Part shown: one piece after another, positions 47,108-55,146 of the stretch
Layout of the letters: each line of letters starts with the position of its first letter
Position numbering within the stretch: the first letter of the stretch is position 1
Assembly (NCBI RefSeq): GCF_014199305.1
Contig: NZ_JACIJK010000004.1
Location: 271,151 to 335,150 of the forward strand
Length of the DNA: 64,000 bases
Reading direction: 5' to 3'
From: Sphingomonas aerophila
GTDB taxonomy: Bacteria > Pseudomonadota > Alphaproteobacteria > Sphingomonadales > Sphingomonadaceae
The notes under the pieces: generated by a model
What the model was told of the DNA's origin: nothing
The model's input: the letters and a program-made list of their open reading frames with translations, nothing else
The model's database searches: none
Made by a program: the position numbers and the translations under genes

Positions 47108-47248
47108 CTATCGTTGTTGGGTAAACAGGCCTGATCTTCGCGTTGACAGAGCGGCGCACCTGTGGCTCATTGGCCGTCATGGGGATCGCGATCTCCCCAC
47201 GAGGCGTCAGCTGAAGAATCGTGTCCCAGATTTCGACGAGGACACGCC

Positions 47249-48076
47249 ATGCCTGCGCCCAACTCCATCTCATCCGACAAGCTCGTCCGCTTGATTGCAC
47301 TAGCCGGATCTCCGCGGATTCTAGATCTGCGTATCGATCCAGCGGTGGTCATCCCTGGCTCAGTCTTCGCCTTGGCGGCCGACGGAGTGGAAGCGGCTAT
47401 CGACGAACCGGTCGTCGTCGTGGACGACGACGGGTCGAGTGCCGCAGCAGCGGAAGCGGCGATCCTCCGCAGCGACGGTGTTCCGGCCGAGATACTGGAA
47501 GGGGGCTTCAGCACGTGGCGTGATGCAGGGCTGCCGACCGTCTCGCTCGCCCATCTTCCGCCCCGCCATCCGGACGGGCGCACTTGGTGGGTGACACGCG
47601 CCCGGCCGAAGGTCGATCGGATCGCCTGCCCTTGGCTGATCCGCCGCTTCGTCGATCCTCACGCCCGATTCCTGTTCGTCGGGACCGGCGACGTATTGGG
47701 CGTGGCGGCCCATGAGCAGGCCGAGCCTTTCGACGTCTCGGACGAGCGGGTGTTCTGGAGCCACCGCGGCGAGCGCTGCACCTTCGATATCATGGTCGAG
47801 GCATTTGGTCTCGGCACCCACGAGCCGCTAATGCGGCTGGCAGCGATCGTCCGCGGTGCCGACACGGATCGATTGGACGTCGCGCCCGAAGCGGCTGGCC
47901 TGCTCGCGATCTCACTCGGCCTGTCGCGCAGTCACGGCGACGATCACAAACAGCTCGAGGCAGGAATGGCGATCTACGACGCGCTGTACCGCTGGTGCCG
48001 CGATGCACGGGGTGAGAAGCACAACTGGTCGTCGCACCAACCAACAAAGGCCAAGTCCGCGGAGGTATCGGCATGA
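47249..48076 (+). CDS. chrB: Chromate resistance protein ChrB-type, with rhodanese-like N-domain
   Basis: Protein of 275 residues encoded directly before chrA. Residues 1-100 resemble a rhodanese fold (LVRLIALAGSPRILDLRID, GGFSTWRDAGLP), but the loop where the catalytic Cys would be reads VVVDDDGSSAA, so it has no thiol. Residues about 110-265 are the ChrB C-terminal domain (TWWVTRARPKVDRIACPWLI, then FDIMVEAFGL and a His/Asp-rich RSHGDDHKQLEAG). ChrB proteins sense or regulate chromate resistance. The ATG of chrA overlaps its stop by four bases. Confidence 0.87.
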   Translation: MPAPNSISSDKLVRLIALAGSPRILDLRIDPAVVIPGSVFALAADGVEAAIDEPVVVVDDDGSSAAAAEAAILRSDGVPAEILEGGFSTWRDAGLPTVSLAHLPPRHPDGRTWWVTRARPKVDRIACPWLIRRFVDPHARFLFVGTGDVLGVAAHEQAEPFDVSDERVFWSHRGERCTFDIMVEAFGLGTHEPLMRLAAIVRGADTDRLDVAPEAAGLLAISLGLSRSHGDDHKQLEAGMAIYDALYRWCRDARGEKHNWSSHQPTKAKSAEVSA

Positions 48077-49473
48077 ATGCCACGACGCTGCAGGCGCCCT
48101 CGGTGGCCCGTCCTCAATCGGTCACGCTTGGTGAAGCCTTCTGGGTCTGGCTGCGGATCGCGATGCTCTCGTTCGGCGGCCCGGCCGGCCAGATCGCGGT
48201 GATGCACCGCATCCTAGTCGAAGAGAAACGATGGATCGGGGAGCATCGCTTCCTGCACGCGCTCAACTACTGCATGCTTCTGCCTGGTCCCGAGGCGCAG
48301 CAACTCGCCACCTATATCGGCTGGCTGCTGCACAAGACGCGGGGCGGGATCATCGCCGGCGTGCTGTTCGTCGTGCCCGGCGCGATCGCGATCATGGCGC
48401 TGAGCTGGATCTACGTCCTCTACGGCCGGGTGGGTATCGTCTCGGCCTTGTTCTTCGGGTTGAAGGCAGCGGTGCTGGCCGTTGTCCTCCAGGCGGTGGT
48501 TCGGATCGGCAGCCGCGCACTCAAGACCGGCGCTGCACGGGCTCTCGCGGCGCTCGCCTTCGTGCTGATCTTCTTCCTCAACGCGCCGTTCCCCCTCATC
48601 GTACTCGGTGCTGGGCTCATCGGCTGGTGGGTGAGCCGCCAGGGATCGACCGCGTTCAAGGGCAACGGTGGTCACGGCGCCGGCAAGGGCGCGATCGTCG
48701 CCGACGCGGACACGCTTCTGGGCGAGGAACTGCCCGACCATGCGCGGCCGACCTGGCGCGAAACGCTCCGTACCGCTGTCGTCTGGCTAGCGTTGTGGCT
48801 GGTGCCGGTCGCAGCGCTCCTCAGTGCGCTCGGCCCGGACGACGTGTTCAGCCGCATCGCGACCTTCTTCTCGACCATGGCAATGGTGACGTTCGGGGGT
48901 GCCTATGCCGTCCTCGCCTATGTCGCCCAGCAGGCGGTGGAGAACTATGGCTGGCTGCAGCCCCGCGAAATGCTCGACGGGCTCGGCATGGCTGAGACCA
49001 CCCCTGGACCGCTGATCATGGTGCTCCAGTTCGTCGGCTTTCTCGGCGCCTACCGAGACCCGGGCGGGCTCTCTCCGCTTCTGGCGGGGACGCTGGGCGG
49101 GCTGCTCGCTACCTGGGTGACCTTCGTGCCATGCTTCCTGTGGATCTTCCTCGGCGCGCCCTTCATCGAGCGGCTACGCGGGAATGCTGCGGTGGCCGGC
49201 GCGCTGTCCGCGATCACGGCAGCTGTCGTCGGTGTGGTCCTCAACCTTGCCGTCTGGTTCGCGCTCCACACGTTGTTCCGCGCCACATCCCCGGTCGCGT
49301 TCGGCCCTTTCCGCTTTGACGCACCGGTGCTGGGAAGCATTGCCCCTTGGGCGCTGCTCCTCTCCCTGGGCGCGATGGCGGCCATCTTCCTGCTGCGCGC
49401 AGGCGTGATCACGACGCTGCTCGCCACCTCGGCTGCGGGCATCGTGCTCCATCTCCTCGGGCTGGTCGCCTGA
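48073..49473 (+). CDS. chrA: Chromate efflux transporter ChrA
   Basis: Inner membrane CHR-family transporter of 466 residues, the long form with two homologous halves. Half 1 carries MLSFGGPAGQIAVMHRILVE and LLPGPEAQQLATYIGW; half 2 carries MVTFGGAYAVLAYVAQQAVE and LGMAETTPGPLIMVLQFVGF. These paired FGG and PGP motifs define the family. It exports chromate, lowering cytosolic Cr(VI). Start overlaps chrB (ATGA) and its stop overlaps the porin-like gene (TGATG), so the four genes form one operon. Confidence 0.95.
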   Translation: MNATTLQAPSVARPQSVTLGEAFWVWLRIAMLSFGGPAGQIAVMHRILVEEKRWIGEHRFLHALNYCMLLPGPEAQQLATYIGWLLHKTRGGIIAGVLFVVPGAIAIMALSWIYVLYGRVGIVSALFFGLKAAVLAVVLQAVVRIGSRALKTGAARALAALAFVLIFFLNAPFPLIVLGAGLIGWWVSRQGSTAFKGNGGHGAGKGAIVADADTLLGEELPDHARPTWRETLRTAVVWLALWLVPVAALLSALGPDDVFSRIATFFSTMAMVTFGGAYAVLAYVAQQAVENYGWLQPREMLDGLGMAETTPGPLIMVLQFVGFLGAYRDPGGLSPLLAGTLGGLLATWVTFVPCFLWIFLGAPFIERLRGNAAVAGALSAITAAVVGVVLNLAVWFALHTLFRATSPVAFGPFRFDAPVLGSIAPWALLLSLGAMAAIFLLRAGVITTLLATSAAGIVLHLLGLVA

Positions 49474-50813
49474 TGCGGCGGAGCTGGTGGGCAGCAGCGC
49501 TAGGCGGTCTGTGCTATGTCGCCCCTGCCGCGGCGCAAGAGGCGCCCAAGGAGGGTTGGTCGCTCTCGGGCACAGCACGGCTGCGCTCCGAAGCGATCGA
49601 CGGACAGGCGCGGGCGGGCTTCAACGAGTCCGACGATCTGGTGAACCTCCGTACGACCGTCCGTGCGCAGTATCAGGACGGACCTGTCCAGGTCGCGGCG
49701 GAGCTGTGGGACAGCCGCGTCAATGCCGACGATCGAGGCACGCCGGTCAGCACCGGCGAGGTCAACGCGGTCGAGCTGGTCCAGGCCTATGTGGCGGTCA
49801 AGTTGCCGGGGATATTGGGAGCAGGCACGTCCACGACCGTTCAGGCCGGCCGCTTCCTCCTGGACCTCGGGTCGCGCCGCCTCGTCGCCAATGATGACTA
49901 TCGCAACACGACCAACGGCTTCACCGGCGTGCGCGCGGATCTCGGCGTGTCAGCATGGAAGGCGACGCTGATCTACGTTCTGCCGCAGCAACGCCGCCCC
50001 GACGATCTCCCCAGCATACGTCGCAACGCTGTCGAGTTCGACCACGAGGGCTTTGACCAGGTGCTGTGGGGTGGCCTAGTCAGCCGCGCTCACGCGATCG
50101 GCCCTGCGAACGTCGACGTCTCGTTCTTCCATCTTGGCGAGCATGACACGGTCGGGCGGCCGACCCGCGACCGATCCCTCAACACGGCCAGCTTGCGCGT
50201 CATTCGCGATCCTGCGCCGCACCGCTTCGATGGTGAAGTCGAGGGCATCGTGCAGCGCGGCCATATCTCGACCAGCCTGGCGCCGGGTGCGCCTACGCAG
50301 CAGGTTCGCGCCTGGTTCGTCCATGCCGACGGCGGCTACTCCTTCGGCGACGCATGGAAGACCCGAGTGTCGGCGGAGTACGATCTCGCGAGCGGCGACG
50401 GACCTGGCGGGGCCTACGGGCGCTTCGACACGCTGTTCGGCATGCGGCGGGCCGATCTCGCGCCGGCGGGCCTCTACAACGCGATCCTCCGCAGCAACAT
50501 GATCAGCCCGGGATTGAGGATCGAAACCGTGCCGAGCAAGCGCACCGACCTCCTGGCGACTCTGCGGCCGATGTGGCTCGCAGCGCGCGAAGACAGCTTT
50601 TCGTCGACCGGCGTCCGGGACGTGACCGGACGATCAGGGAGCTTCGCTGGCACGCAGCTCGACGGGCGCGTTCGGCATCAGCCCTTTTCGTGGCTGCGCC
50701 TGGAAGTCGATGCGGTGCTGCTCGCCAAGGGACACTTCCTACGCACCGCCCCGAACGCTCCGCCCGGGCGCTGGACCAAGTATCTGTCGCTGAACGCAAC
50801 GGCGAGCTTTTAG
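49473..50813 (+). CDS. Alginate-export-like outer membrane beta-barrel protein
   Basis: Outer membrane protein of 446 residues: a signal peptide (WWAAALGGLCYVAPAAAQ) and then alternating amphipathic strands ending in aromatic residue Phe (LNATASF), as required for barrel assembly. Landmarks (GRFLLDLGSRRLVANDDYRN, TNGFTGVRADL, YDLASGDGPGG) match the alginate_exp Pfam family. Coupled to chrA by a one-base overlap. It could let ions cross the outer membrane; the link to chromate is by position only. Confidence 0.83.
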   Translation: MRRSWWAAALGGLCYVAPAAAQEAPKEGWSLSGTARLRSEAIDGQARAGFNESDDLVNLRTTVRAQYQDGPVQVAAELWDSRVNADDRGTPVSTGEVNAVELVQAYVAVKLPGILGAGTSTTVQAGRFLLDLGSRRLVANDDYRNTTNGFTGVRADLGVSAWKATLIYVLPQQRRPDDLPSIRRNAVEFDHEGFDQVLWGGLVSRAHAIGPANVDVSFFHLGEHDTVGRPTRDRSLNTASLRVIRDPAPHRFDGEVEGIVQRGHISTSLAPGAPTQQVRAWFVHADGGYSFGDAWKTRVSAEYDLASGDGPGGAYGRFDTLFGMRRADLAPAGLYNAILRSNMISPGLRIETVPSKRTDLLATLRPMWLAAREDSFSSTGVRDVTGRSGSFAGTQLDGRVRHQPFSWLRLEVDAVLLAKGHFLRTAPNAPPGRWTKYLSLNATASF

Positions 50814-50897
50814 CCGATGGCCAGTCAGTCGGGTCAATTCGAGGGTCGCATCGCTCGGATTAATGGCGGTGGTCGGCCCTGGATCAGGAGATCAAGA

Positions 50898-51803
50898 ATG
50901 TTAAAAAAGCTACTCATAGCCAGCGCTCTCGCCGCGTCGTCAGCTGCCCCTGCCTGGGCAGCACCGAACTGGACGGCGGTCGATCAGGCGCTCGGCCGGC
51001 CCGGCACTGAGCAGCCGGGCGGCGTTCACCGTTATGGCTTCCCGCGCTCGGATCTCAAGGTCACCCTGGACGGGGTGGCGATCAAGCCTGCGCTAGCGCT
51101 CGGCTCCTGGGCCGCCTTCCAGCCGATGGGCGACGACGTGATGGTCATGGGTGATCTCGTGCTGACGCAGGAGGAGGTCAATCCCGTCATGAGCCGCCTG
51201 CTCGCGAGCGGCTTCACCATCACCGCGCTTCACAACCATCTGCTGCGCTCGTCGCCTGCGACGATGTATCTTCATATCGGAGCCCATGGTGATCCCGTGA
51301 AGATCGCCCAGGCCCTTCATGGTGCGCTGGCTGTAAGCGGCACGCCTCTTGCCGCGCCTTCCAGAGATTCGCAGCCTCCGGCGGCCGGGGCGGGATCAAG
51401 CCCGCCGCTCGACCTAGATACGTCCGGTCTCGATCAAGCGATGGGCGCCAAGGGCAAGGCCAACGGTGGAGTTTATCAATTCAGCTTCCCGCGCGCGGAA
51501 AAGCTGATGGCCGGCGGGATGCCGGCTCCAGCAACGATGGGCATGGCGACGGCGATCAACTTCCAGCCCACCGGAGGCGGCAAGGCCGCGATCACGGGCG
51601 ACTTCGTCATGGTGGCACGTGAGGTTGACCCGGTGATGCGGGCGCTACGCGCCAACGGGATCGAAGTGACCGCGCTTCACAACCACATGCTGGATGACGA
51701 GCCTCGGCTGTTCTTTATGCATTTCTGGGCCAATCAAGACGCGAGCAAGCTGGCGCGCGGGCTTCGTACGGCACTCAACGAGATGAACATCCAGAAGCCG
51801 TAG
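50898..51803 (+). CDS. Exported DUF1259 protein with two repeats
   Basis: Protein of 301 residues with signal peptide (LLIASALAASSAAPAWAAP) and two DUF1259 (LppY/LpqO) domains, about 23-145 and 165-295. Each repeat has a GGVxxFxFPR-like start (GGVHRYGFPRSD, GGVYQFSFPRAE), a strand pair ending in DDVMVMGDLVL or GDFVMVAREV, and a His-rich ending (ITALHNHLL, VTALHNHML). CAGGAG lies seven bases before the ATG. Last gene of the chromate operon after an 84-base gap. Function unknown; the HNH motifs could bind metal (inference). Confidence 0.87.
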   Translation: MLKKLLIASALAASSAAPAWAAPNWTAVDQALGRPGTEQPGGVHRYGFPRSDLKVTLDGVAIKPALALGSWAAFQPMGDDVMVMGDLVLTQEEVNPVMSRLLASGFTITALHNHLLRSSPATMYLHIGAHGDPVKIAQALHGALAVSGTPLAAPSRDSQPPAAGAGSSPPLDLDTSGLDQAMGAKGKANGGVYQFSFPRAEKLMAGGMPAPATMGMATAINFQPTGGGKAAITGDFVMVAREVDPVMRALRANGIEVTALHNHMLDDEPRLFFMHFWANQDASKLARGLRTALNEMNIQKP

Positions 51804-51815
51804 GCGAGCTGCCGG

Positions 51816-53051
51816 TCAGCGAAGGTGTCGGCCTGCCGACCGGACAAGGGCATTCAGATCCGCCCCGCGCATGGGCCGCGGTGCCGGATCGCGGAGTGCC
51901 TCTTTGCGGATGTACGCGACGTTCGGACCATCGGCACCGTGTCCGGGCAGCGGCCGTGTCGGGATCGGCTCGGTCCTGTATCGTATGCCAGGCTTCATGT
52001 GGGCGGGCCGCACGAAGCCGACTCCCGACCCATTGGTGGCGCCGGACAGCGGCAGCCGGAATGGCAGCTTGGAAAACCAGCGGGAGGGCACCGGATAGAC
52101 CGGCGAGTAGGTCGTGACACGTGTAGCCCTGGTCTGCAGCTCCTCCGGAGTCGCACGCCGGTAGCGCTCGAAGTCCCCATCATCGTCGATCTGGACGCCC
52201 ACCCAGTTGCGGAACCGCTCGGCTGGCCGCCGCAGGGCAGCCGCGGCGAACGCCACGCCAATCCTTCCCGCATCGTCAGCATCGGCAAAGTAGAGGTTGG
52301 CGACCGAGTTGAGCAGCTGGAACTCGTTGATGGCGTGGACGTCGCCGACACGATCCGTGACGATCCAGCCCTTCGACGCTCCCTTCGGCACATATGCGCC
52401 GGGGTCGAAGGAGATCATCGCGACGCGGGGCGTCAGCGGCATCACTATCTGCGTGCCCACCGTGATTAGACCGAAGCTGTGGTCCTTCATGCGCTGCAGG
52501 TACACCCGGTTGGTAAGCGCAGCGGGATCGTCGGACGTGAAGAAGTCGCGCGACGTCTCGTTGCGGACGAGCAGCACTTCCAGATCATGGATATGCTTCG
52601 CGGTTTCCGCCCAGGTCTTCATCGTCGAGAGCATGATCTGAGGGTGCGAGGTATCCGGCCGCTCGTTGCGCACGTCCTCGAAGCCCTGGTGAGCGACGTG
52701 GTCCATCTCCACCAGCGCAGCGCGCCGACGTTCCATTGCTGCGGCCGTTCGGCTCACCTGCAGATAGGCGAAGTCACGTAGAAACCGATGCTGGGCCAGA
52801 TCGACGGTCTCGCCAGCGGTGATCGCACGCACGATCGCCGCATACTTGCCTTCCTCATCCTGCAGCAGCGTTTCCAGCACGAGATCCTCGCCGTAGAAGT
52901 AGCTGCGCGAGCACTGGTTCTTGACCGGCGCACCTAGCACCACCCGCCCGCTCGCATGATTAAGCAGATTGATGGCCAGACCCTCGCCATCGCGGGTGAA
53001 CGGCTTCAGGTGACAGCGCGGGACGTAGTGCTGGTTCTTGTTATTGGGCAT
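51816..53051 (-). CDS. DUF4238 domain protein
   Basis: Cytosolic protein of 411 residues starting NKNQHYVPRCHLKPFT, the invariant HYVPRxxLxxF opening of DUF4238 proteins, and carrying EVLLVRNETSRDFFTSDDPA in the middle, also typical (a conserved DDP). This family is common in accessory DNA and some defence neighbourhoods, but no activity is established. Convergent with the DUF1259 gene (12-base gap). Codon use matches the surroundings. No partner gene is evident. Confidence 0.85.
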   Translation of the reverse strand: MPNNKNQHYVPRCHLKPFTRDGEGLAINLLNHASGRVVLGAPVKNQCSRSYFYGEDLVLETLLQDEEGKYAAIVRAITAGETVDLAQHRFLRDFAYLQVSRTAAAMERRRAALVEMDHVAHQGFEDVRNERPDTSHPQIMLSTMKTWAETAKHIHDLEVLLVRNETSRDFFTSDDPAALTNRVYLQRMKDHSFGLITVGTQIVMPLTPRVAMISFDPGAYVPKGASKGWIVTDRVGDVHAINEFQLLNSVANLYFADADDAGRIGVAFAAAALRRPAERFRNWVGVQIDDDGDFERYRRATPEELQTRATRVTTYSPVYPVPSRWFSKLPFRLPLSGATNGSGVGFVRPAHMKPGIRYRTEPIPTRPLPGHGADGPNVAYIRKEALRDPAPRPMRGADLNALVRSAGRHLR

Positions 53052-53111
53052 GCCGACGGCCGTTTCACAGCGAAACCGATGCGGGAGCGCGAGTCGACGC
53101 TCCCGCTGAAC

Positions 53112-53333
53112 TCACTCTTCCTGCATGCCTGACATGTCGTGGCCGGCATGGTCGCCGTGCTTCGTGTCCTTCTTGTCGGCGCAGCAGTCCTTCCTCGCGC
53201 CCTCGTTCTCCTTGCAGCAGTCCGCGCCGTCCTTGCAGCACTCCTTGCCCGCGCAGCAGTCAGCGGCAGCAAAGGCTGTGGCGGGAACGAGCGCGAGCGC
53301 GATGGCCGCGCCGATGTACTTGATGGTCTTCAC
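53112..53333 (-). CDS. Exported cysteine-rich, metal-binding-like peptide
   Basis: Protein of 73 residues. Signal peptide (IKYIGAAIALALVPATAFA) is followed by a mature part of about 50 residues with four CC pairs: ADCCAGKECCKDGADCCKEN and RKDCCADKK, then a His/Met tail HGDHAGHDMSGM. The dense CC and His/Met content suggests periplasmic metal buffering (copper, chromium or another soft metal). GTG start with GAGG seven bases upstream. Lies among metal-resistance genes. Similar short Cys-rich peptides occur in sphingomonad metal islands; none has a known function to my knowledge. Confidence 0.78.
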   Translation of the reverse strand: MKTIKYIGAAIALALVPATAFAAADCCAGKECCKDGADCCKENEGARKDCCADKKDTKHGDHAGHDMSGMQEE

Positions 53334-53375
53334 GTGATGTCCTCGGATTGATTGAAAGGCTGAGATCCAGTCTGT

Positions 53376-53666
53376 TCAGATGGTTCGTGGAAGCGGCGGC
53401 GCTGGACCACACGAGCGGCCCTCCAGGCCTCGATGGAGGCCGAGAGGCAGCTTCATCGTCACTGCAAGCTGCCCGGATGCCGGAGCATGGGATCCGATTG
53501 TGGTAGCGACGCACGAACCCGGGCAGCAGACCGACGGCACCTTTTTGACCGGTGCCCGGTCGCAGACGGCCATTGCGGCGTGCACCCCTGCCACCGAAGG
53601 GGCCTGTACCATCGCTTCGCATATCGGCCCCATGCGCACGATCAACATCGCCCCAAGAAGGGCCAA
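53376..53666 (-). pseudogene. Small hypothetical protein, probably frameshifted at its 5' end
   Basis: A frame of 96 codons from TTG 53666: ALLGAMLIVRMGPICEAMVQ, a Cys-bearing middle (VCCPGSCVATT) and a Pro-rich end RSCGPAPPLPRTI. An ATG in the neighbouring frame at 53697 encodes MSLGRTVRIRLG; removing one G from the run at 53667-53668 would join it in frame into the ALLGAML part, giving a normal-looking membrane protein start. So the gene is either damaged or uses a weak TTG. Unknown function; located next to the Cys-rich peptide gene. Confidence 0.45.
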
Positions 53667-53780
53667 GGCGAATGCGTACGGTGCGGCCGAGGCTCATCCG
53701 ATCCTTGTAGGACGGGTTGCAAATCCGCGCCAGCTTAGTGCGCAGGATCCAGCGTCATCCAGATTGCAACTCCACCAACA

Positions 53781-54569
53781 TTACGACGAAGATGGTTGTC
53801 GTGCCGGGCGAGAAGCTTCTAGAGCCGCAAGGCCGCCTTTTCGAGCTGCGGATCGCGCTGCCGTCGCGCCGCTCTCCGCTACTCCGAAGACGATCACGTT
53901 GTAGGGTGCCGCGTTACCTTCGCCATCGACGACGCTCATGGTGCTACGGTCGAAGCTCCAATCCTCCCACCGCCACATCGCCTTGCCGGGGACCTGAACG
54001 ACAACATAGGAACCGCGTCGAAGGCGGATCGAGGTCTGGTTTTTGGCAAAGTCCAGCCCGAGATCAAAGGCCTGTATTTGGCGGTTCATCAGCCGCCCGA
54101 GGATGTTCTTGGTGATGCCGCCGGCGAGGCGACCAGTTGCGGGAGCGCTGGTTGAAGCTTGCTCATCAGCTTCAAGCCTTCCTTGAAGCCGAACTTTCCA
54201 GCACGTCGAGGAGGGCCTGATCACTGCCACTGCCAATTCGGGCCGTCTTGACCTTGAGCGAAAGTCCATCCCGAGTAACGGTAAGTCCAGTGAAGATGGG
54301 CATTCTGTTTATTGCTGCACGATCCCCATTGTTGACCGTGATCACGCTCGCAAACTGAGGTCCTGAGCTTCTTCGCCAGCTTGGTCCCGGCCCTGGAAAC
54401 CGAACAGCACCTTATGAGGACTGAACCCGGGATACTCCCAGACTTGGAACGCGTCCAAAGTGACCTTCACCTGAGTGCCGACCAACATTTCATCGAGCTC
54501 CGCGTCAGCCGCGAGCATGATGGCTACTTTCGAGTCCGACGAGCGGCTTTCGCCGACGTAGCCCAACAC
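53781..54569 (-). pseudogene. Decayed gene of unknown function with three frameshifts
   Basis: Coding-like peptide continues through three frames on the minus strand. Segment 1 (54569 to about 54350) holds LAADAELDEMLVGTQVKVTL and PHKVLFGFQGRD; segment 2 (to about 54205) holds FASVITVNNGDRAAINRMPI and LKVKTARIGSGSDQALLDVL; segment 3 (to about 54130) GFKEGLKLMSKLQPALPQLV; segment 4 (to 53781) GITKNILGRLMNRQIQAFDL and YVVVQVPGKAMWRWEDWSFD. Each joint needs one frameshift. Joined, it gives about 260 residues with no family I recognise. Confidence 0.55.
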
Positions 54570-54594
54570 ATGCGAAGTATGGCTTCACGGCAGC

Positions 54595-54715
54595 TTGTGC
54601 AATTGGGCCATGCCCTGCCCGCGCACGCCGGTCTCGCGGAACCGAGCCGCTCCGTCCAGGTCGCCCAGCATTTCAGCGCGTTCGCGATCTCGGCATCAGT
54701 TCGGTAGCCGAGGCT
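54595..54715 (-). pseudogene. Possible 3' remnant of another decayed gene
   Basis: Minus-strand peptide LGYRTDAEIANAL (from about 54709) shifts frame near 54670 into EMLGDLDGAARFRETGVRGQ and then GMAQLHKLP-stop. The composition looks coding, and it sits immediately upstream of the frameshifted gene at 53781-54569. Identity unknown; too short to be sure. Confidence 0.3.
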
Positions 54716-54721
54716 CTGTCA

Positions 54722-55045
54722 TCAGGAGGGTCGCAGTCGTTCAACGCAGTAAACACCTTGCGCCTGCTGGGACGCTAGATGCGCATCATCACGACCCCGA
54801 ACCAGTCATCGGTCGCGATGGCGTAAAAAGCATTCGACGAAGCCGGTCGCATGAAGCCGTCCAGCTACTATGACCGCATTGTGGACGTGATGGAGGAGCT
54901 GGTGCGCTTTACGGTGCTGCTGCGACCCCATGCAGCCCATCTTGTCGATCGCTGTTCCGAACGCAAGCAAGCGGGCCGGTCAGTCAACCCGGCAACCGAC
55001 CTGTCCGCTATTGCGATTAGGCGCTCTGGTGACCCGGCCGCCTAG
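54722..55045 (+). pseudogene. arsH: 3' remnant of arsH (organoarsenical oxidase / FMN reductase)
   Basis: One plus-strand frame reads [60 protein letters not shown] followed by [20 protein letters not shown] and DRCSERK. This is the C-terminal half of ArsH: the family has GGSQSFNxVNxLRxLGRWMRM and NQSSVAKA around the interrupted points. Premature stops are TAG at 54776-54778, where Trp is expected, and TAA at 54824-54826. The N-terminal half, including the flavin-binding part, is missing. It is a dead relic of an arsenic locus. Confidence 0.75.
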
Positions 55046-55146
55046 AAGCGAACCCAGCCGAACGCGAGGAGTAGCAGGAAGGTGAGGCCCAAGGAAAGAG
55101 CTAGCGAGCCTGCACACCCAAGCCGGCGCGAGAAGAAGAAGAACAT
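55042..55146 (-). CDS. 34-residue hydrophobic membrane peptide
   Basis: A very short gene: [20 protein letters not shown] at the N-terminus, then a hydrophobic helix rich in Leu ([11 protein letters not shown]) and VRF at the end. The ATG overlaps the stop of the upstream alpha/beta hydrolase (TGATG), so it would be translated by coupling. One membrane helix with positive residues at the N-side is predicted. Its short length makes it easily missed; expression is not proven. Confidence 0.55.
   Translation of the reverse strand: MFFFFSRRLGCAGSLALSLGLTFLLLLAFGWVRF

Noticed and set aside
47143..47171. TTGACA-based promoter for the chromate operon
   Set aside because: TTGACA at 47143-47148 is good, but the hexamer 17 bases on (ctcatt) is a poor -10, so I do not call it a promoter.
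51809..51842. Inverted repeat ccggtc/gaccgg between the DUF1259 and DUF4238 genes as terminator
   Set aside because: Most of it lies inside the DUF4238 coding end, the arms are only six bases with a long spacer, and no T-run follows.
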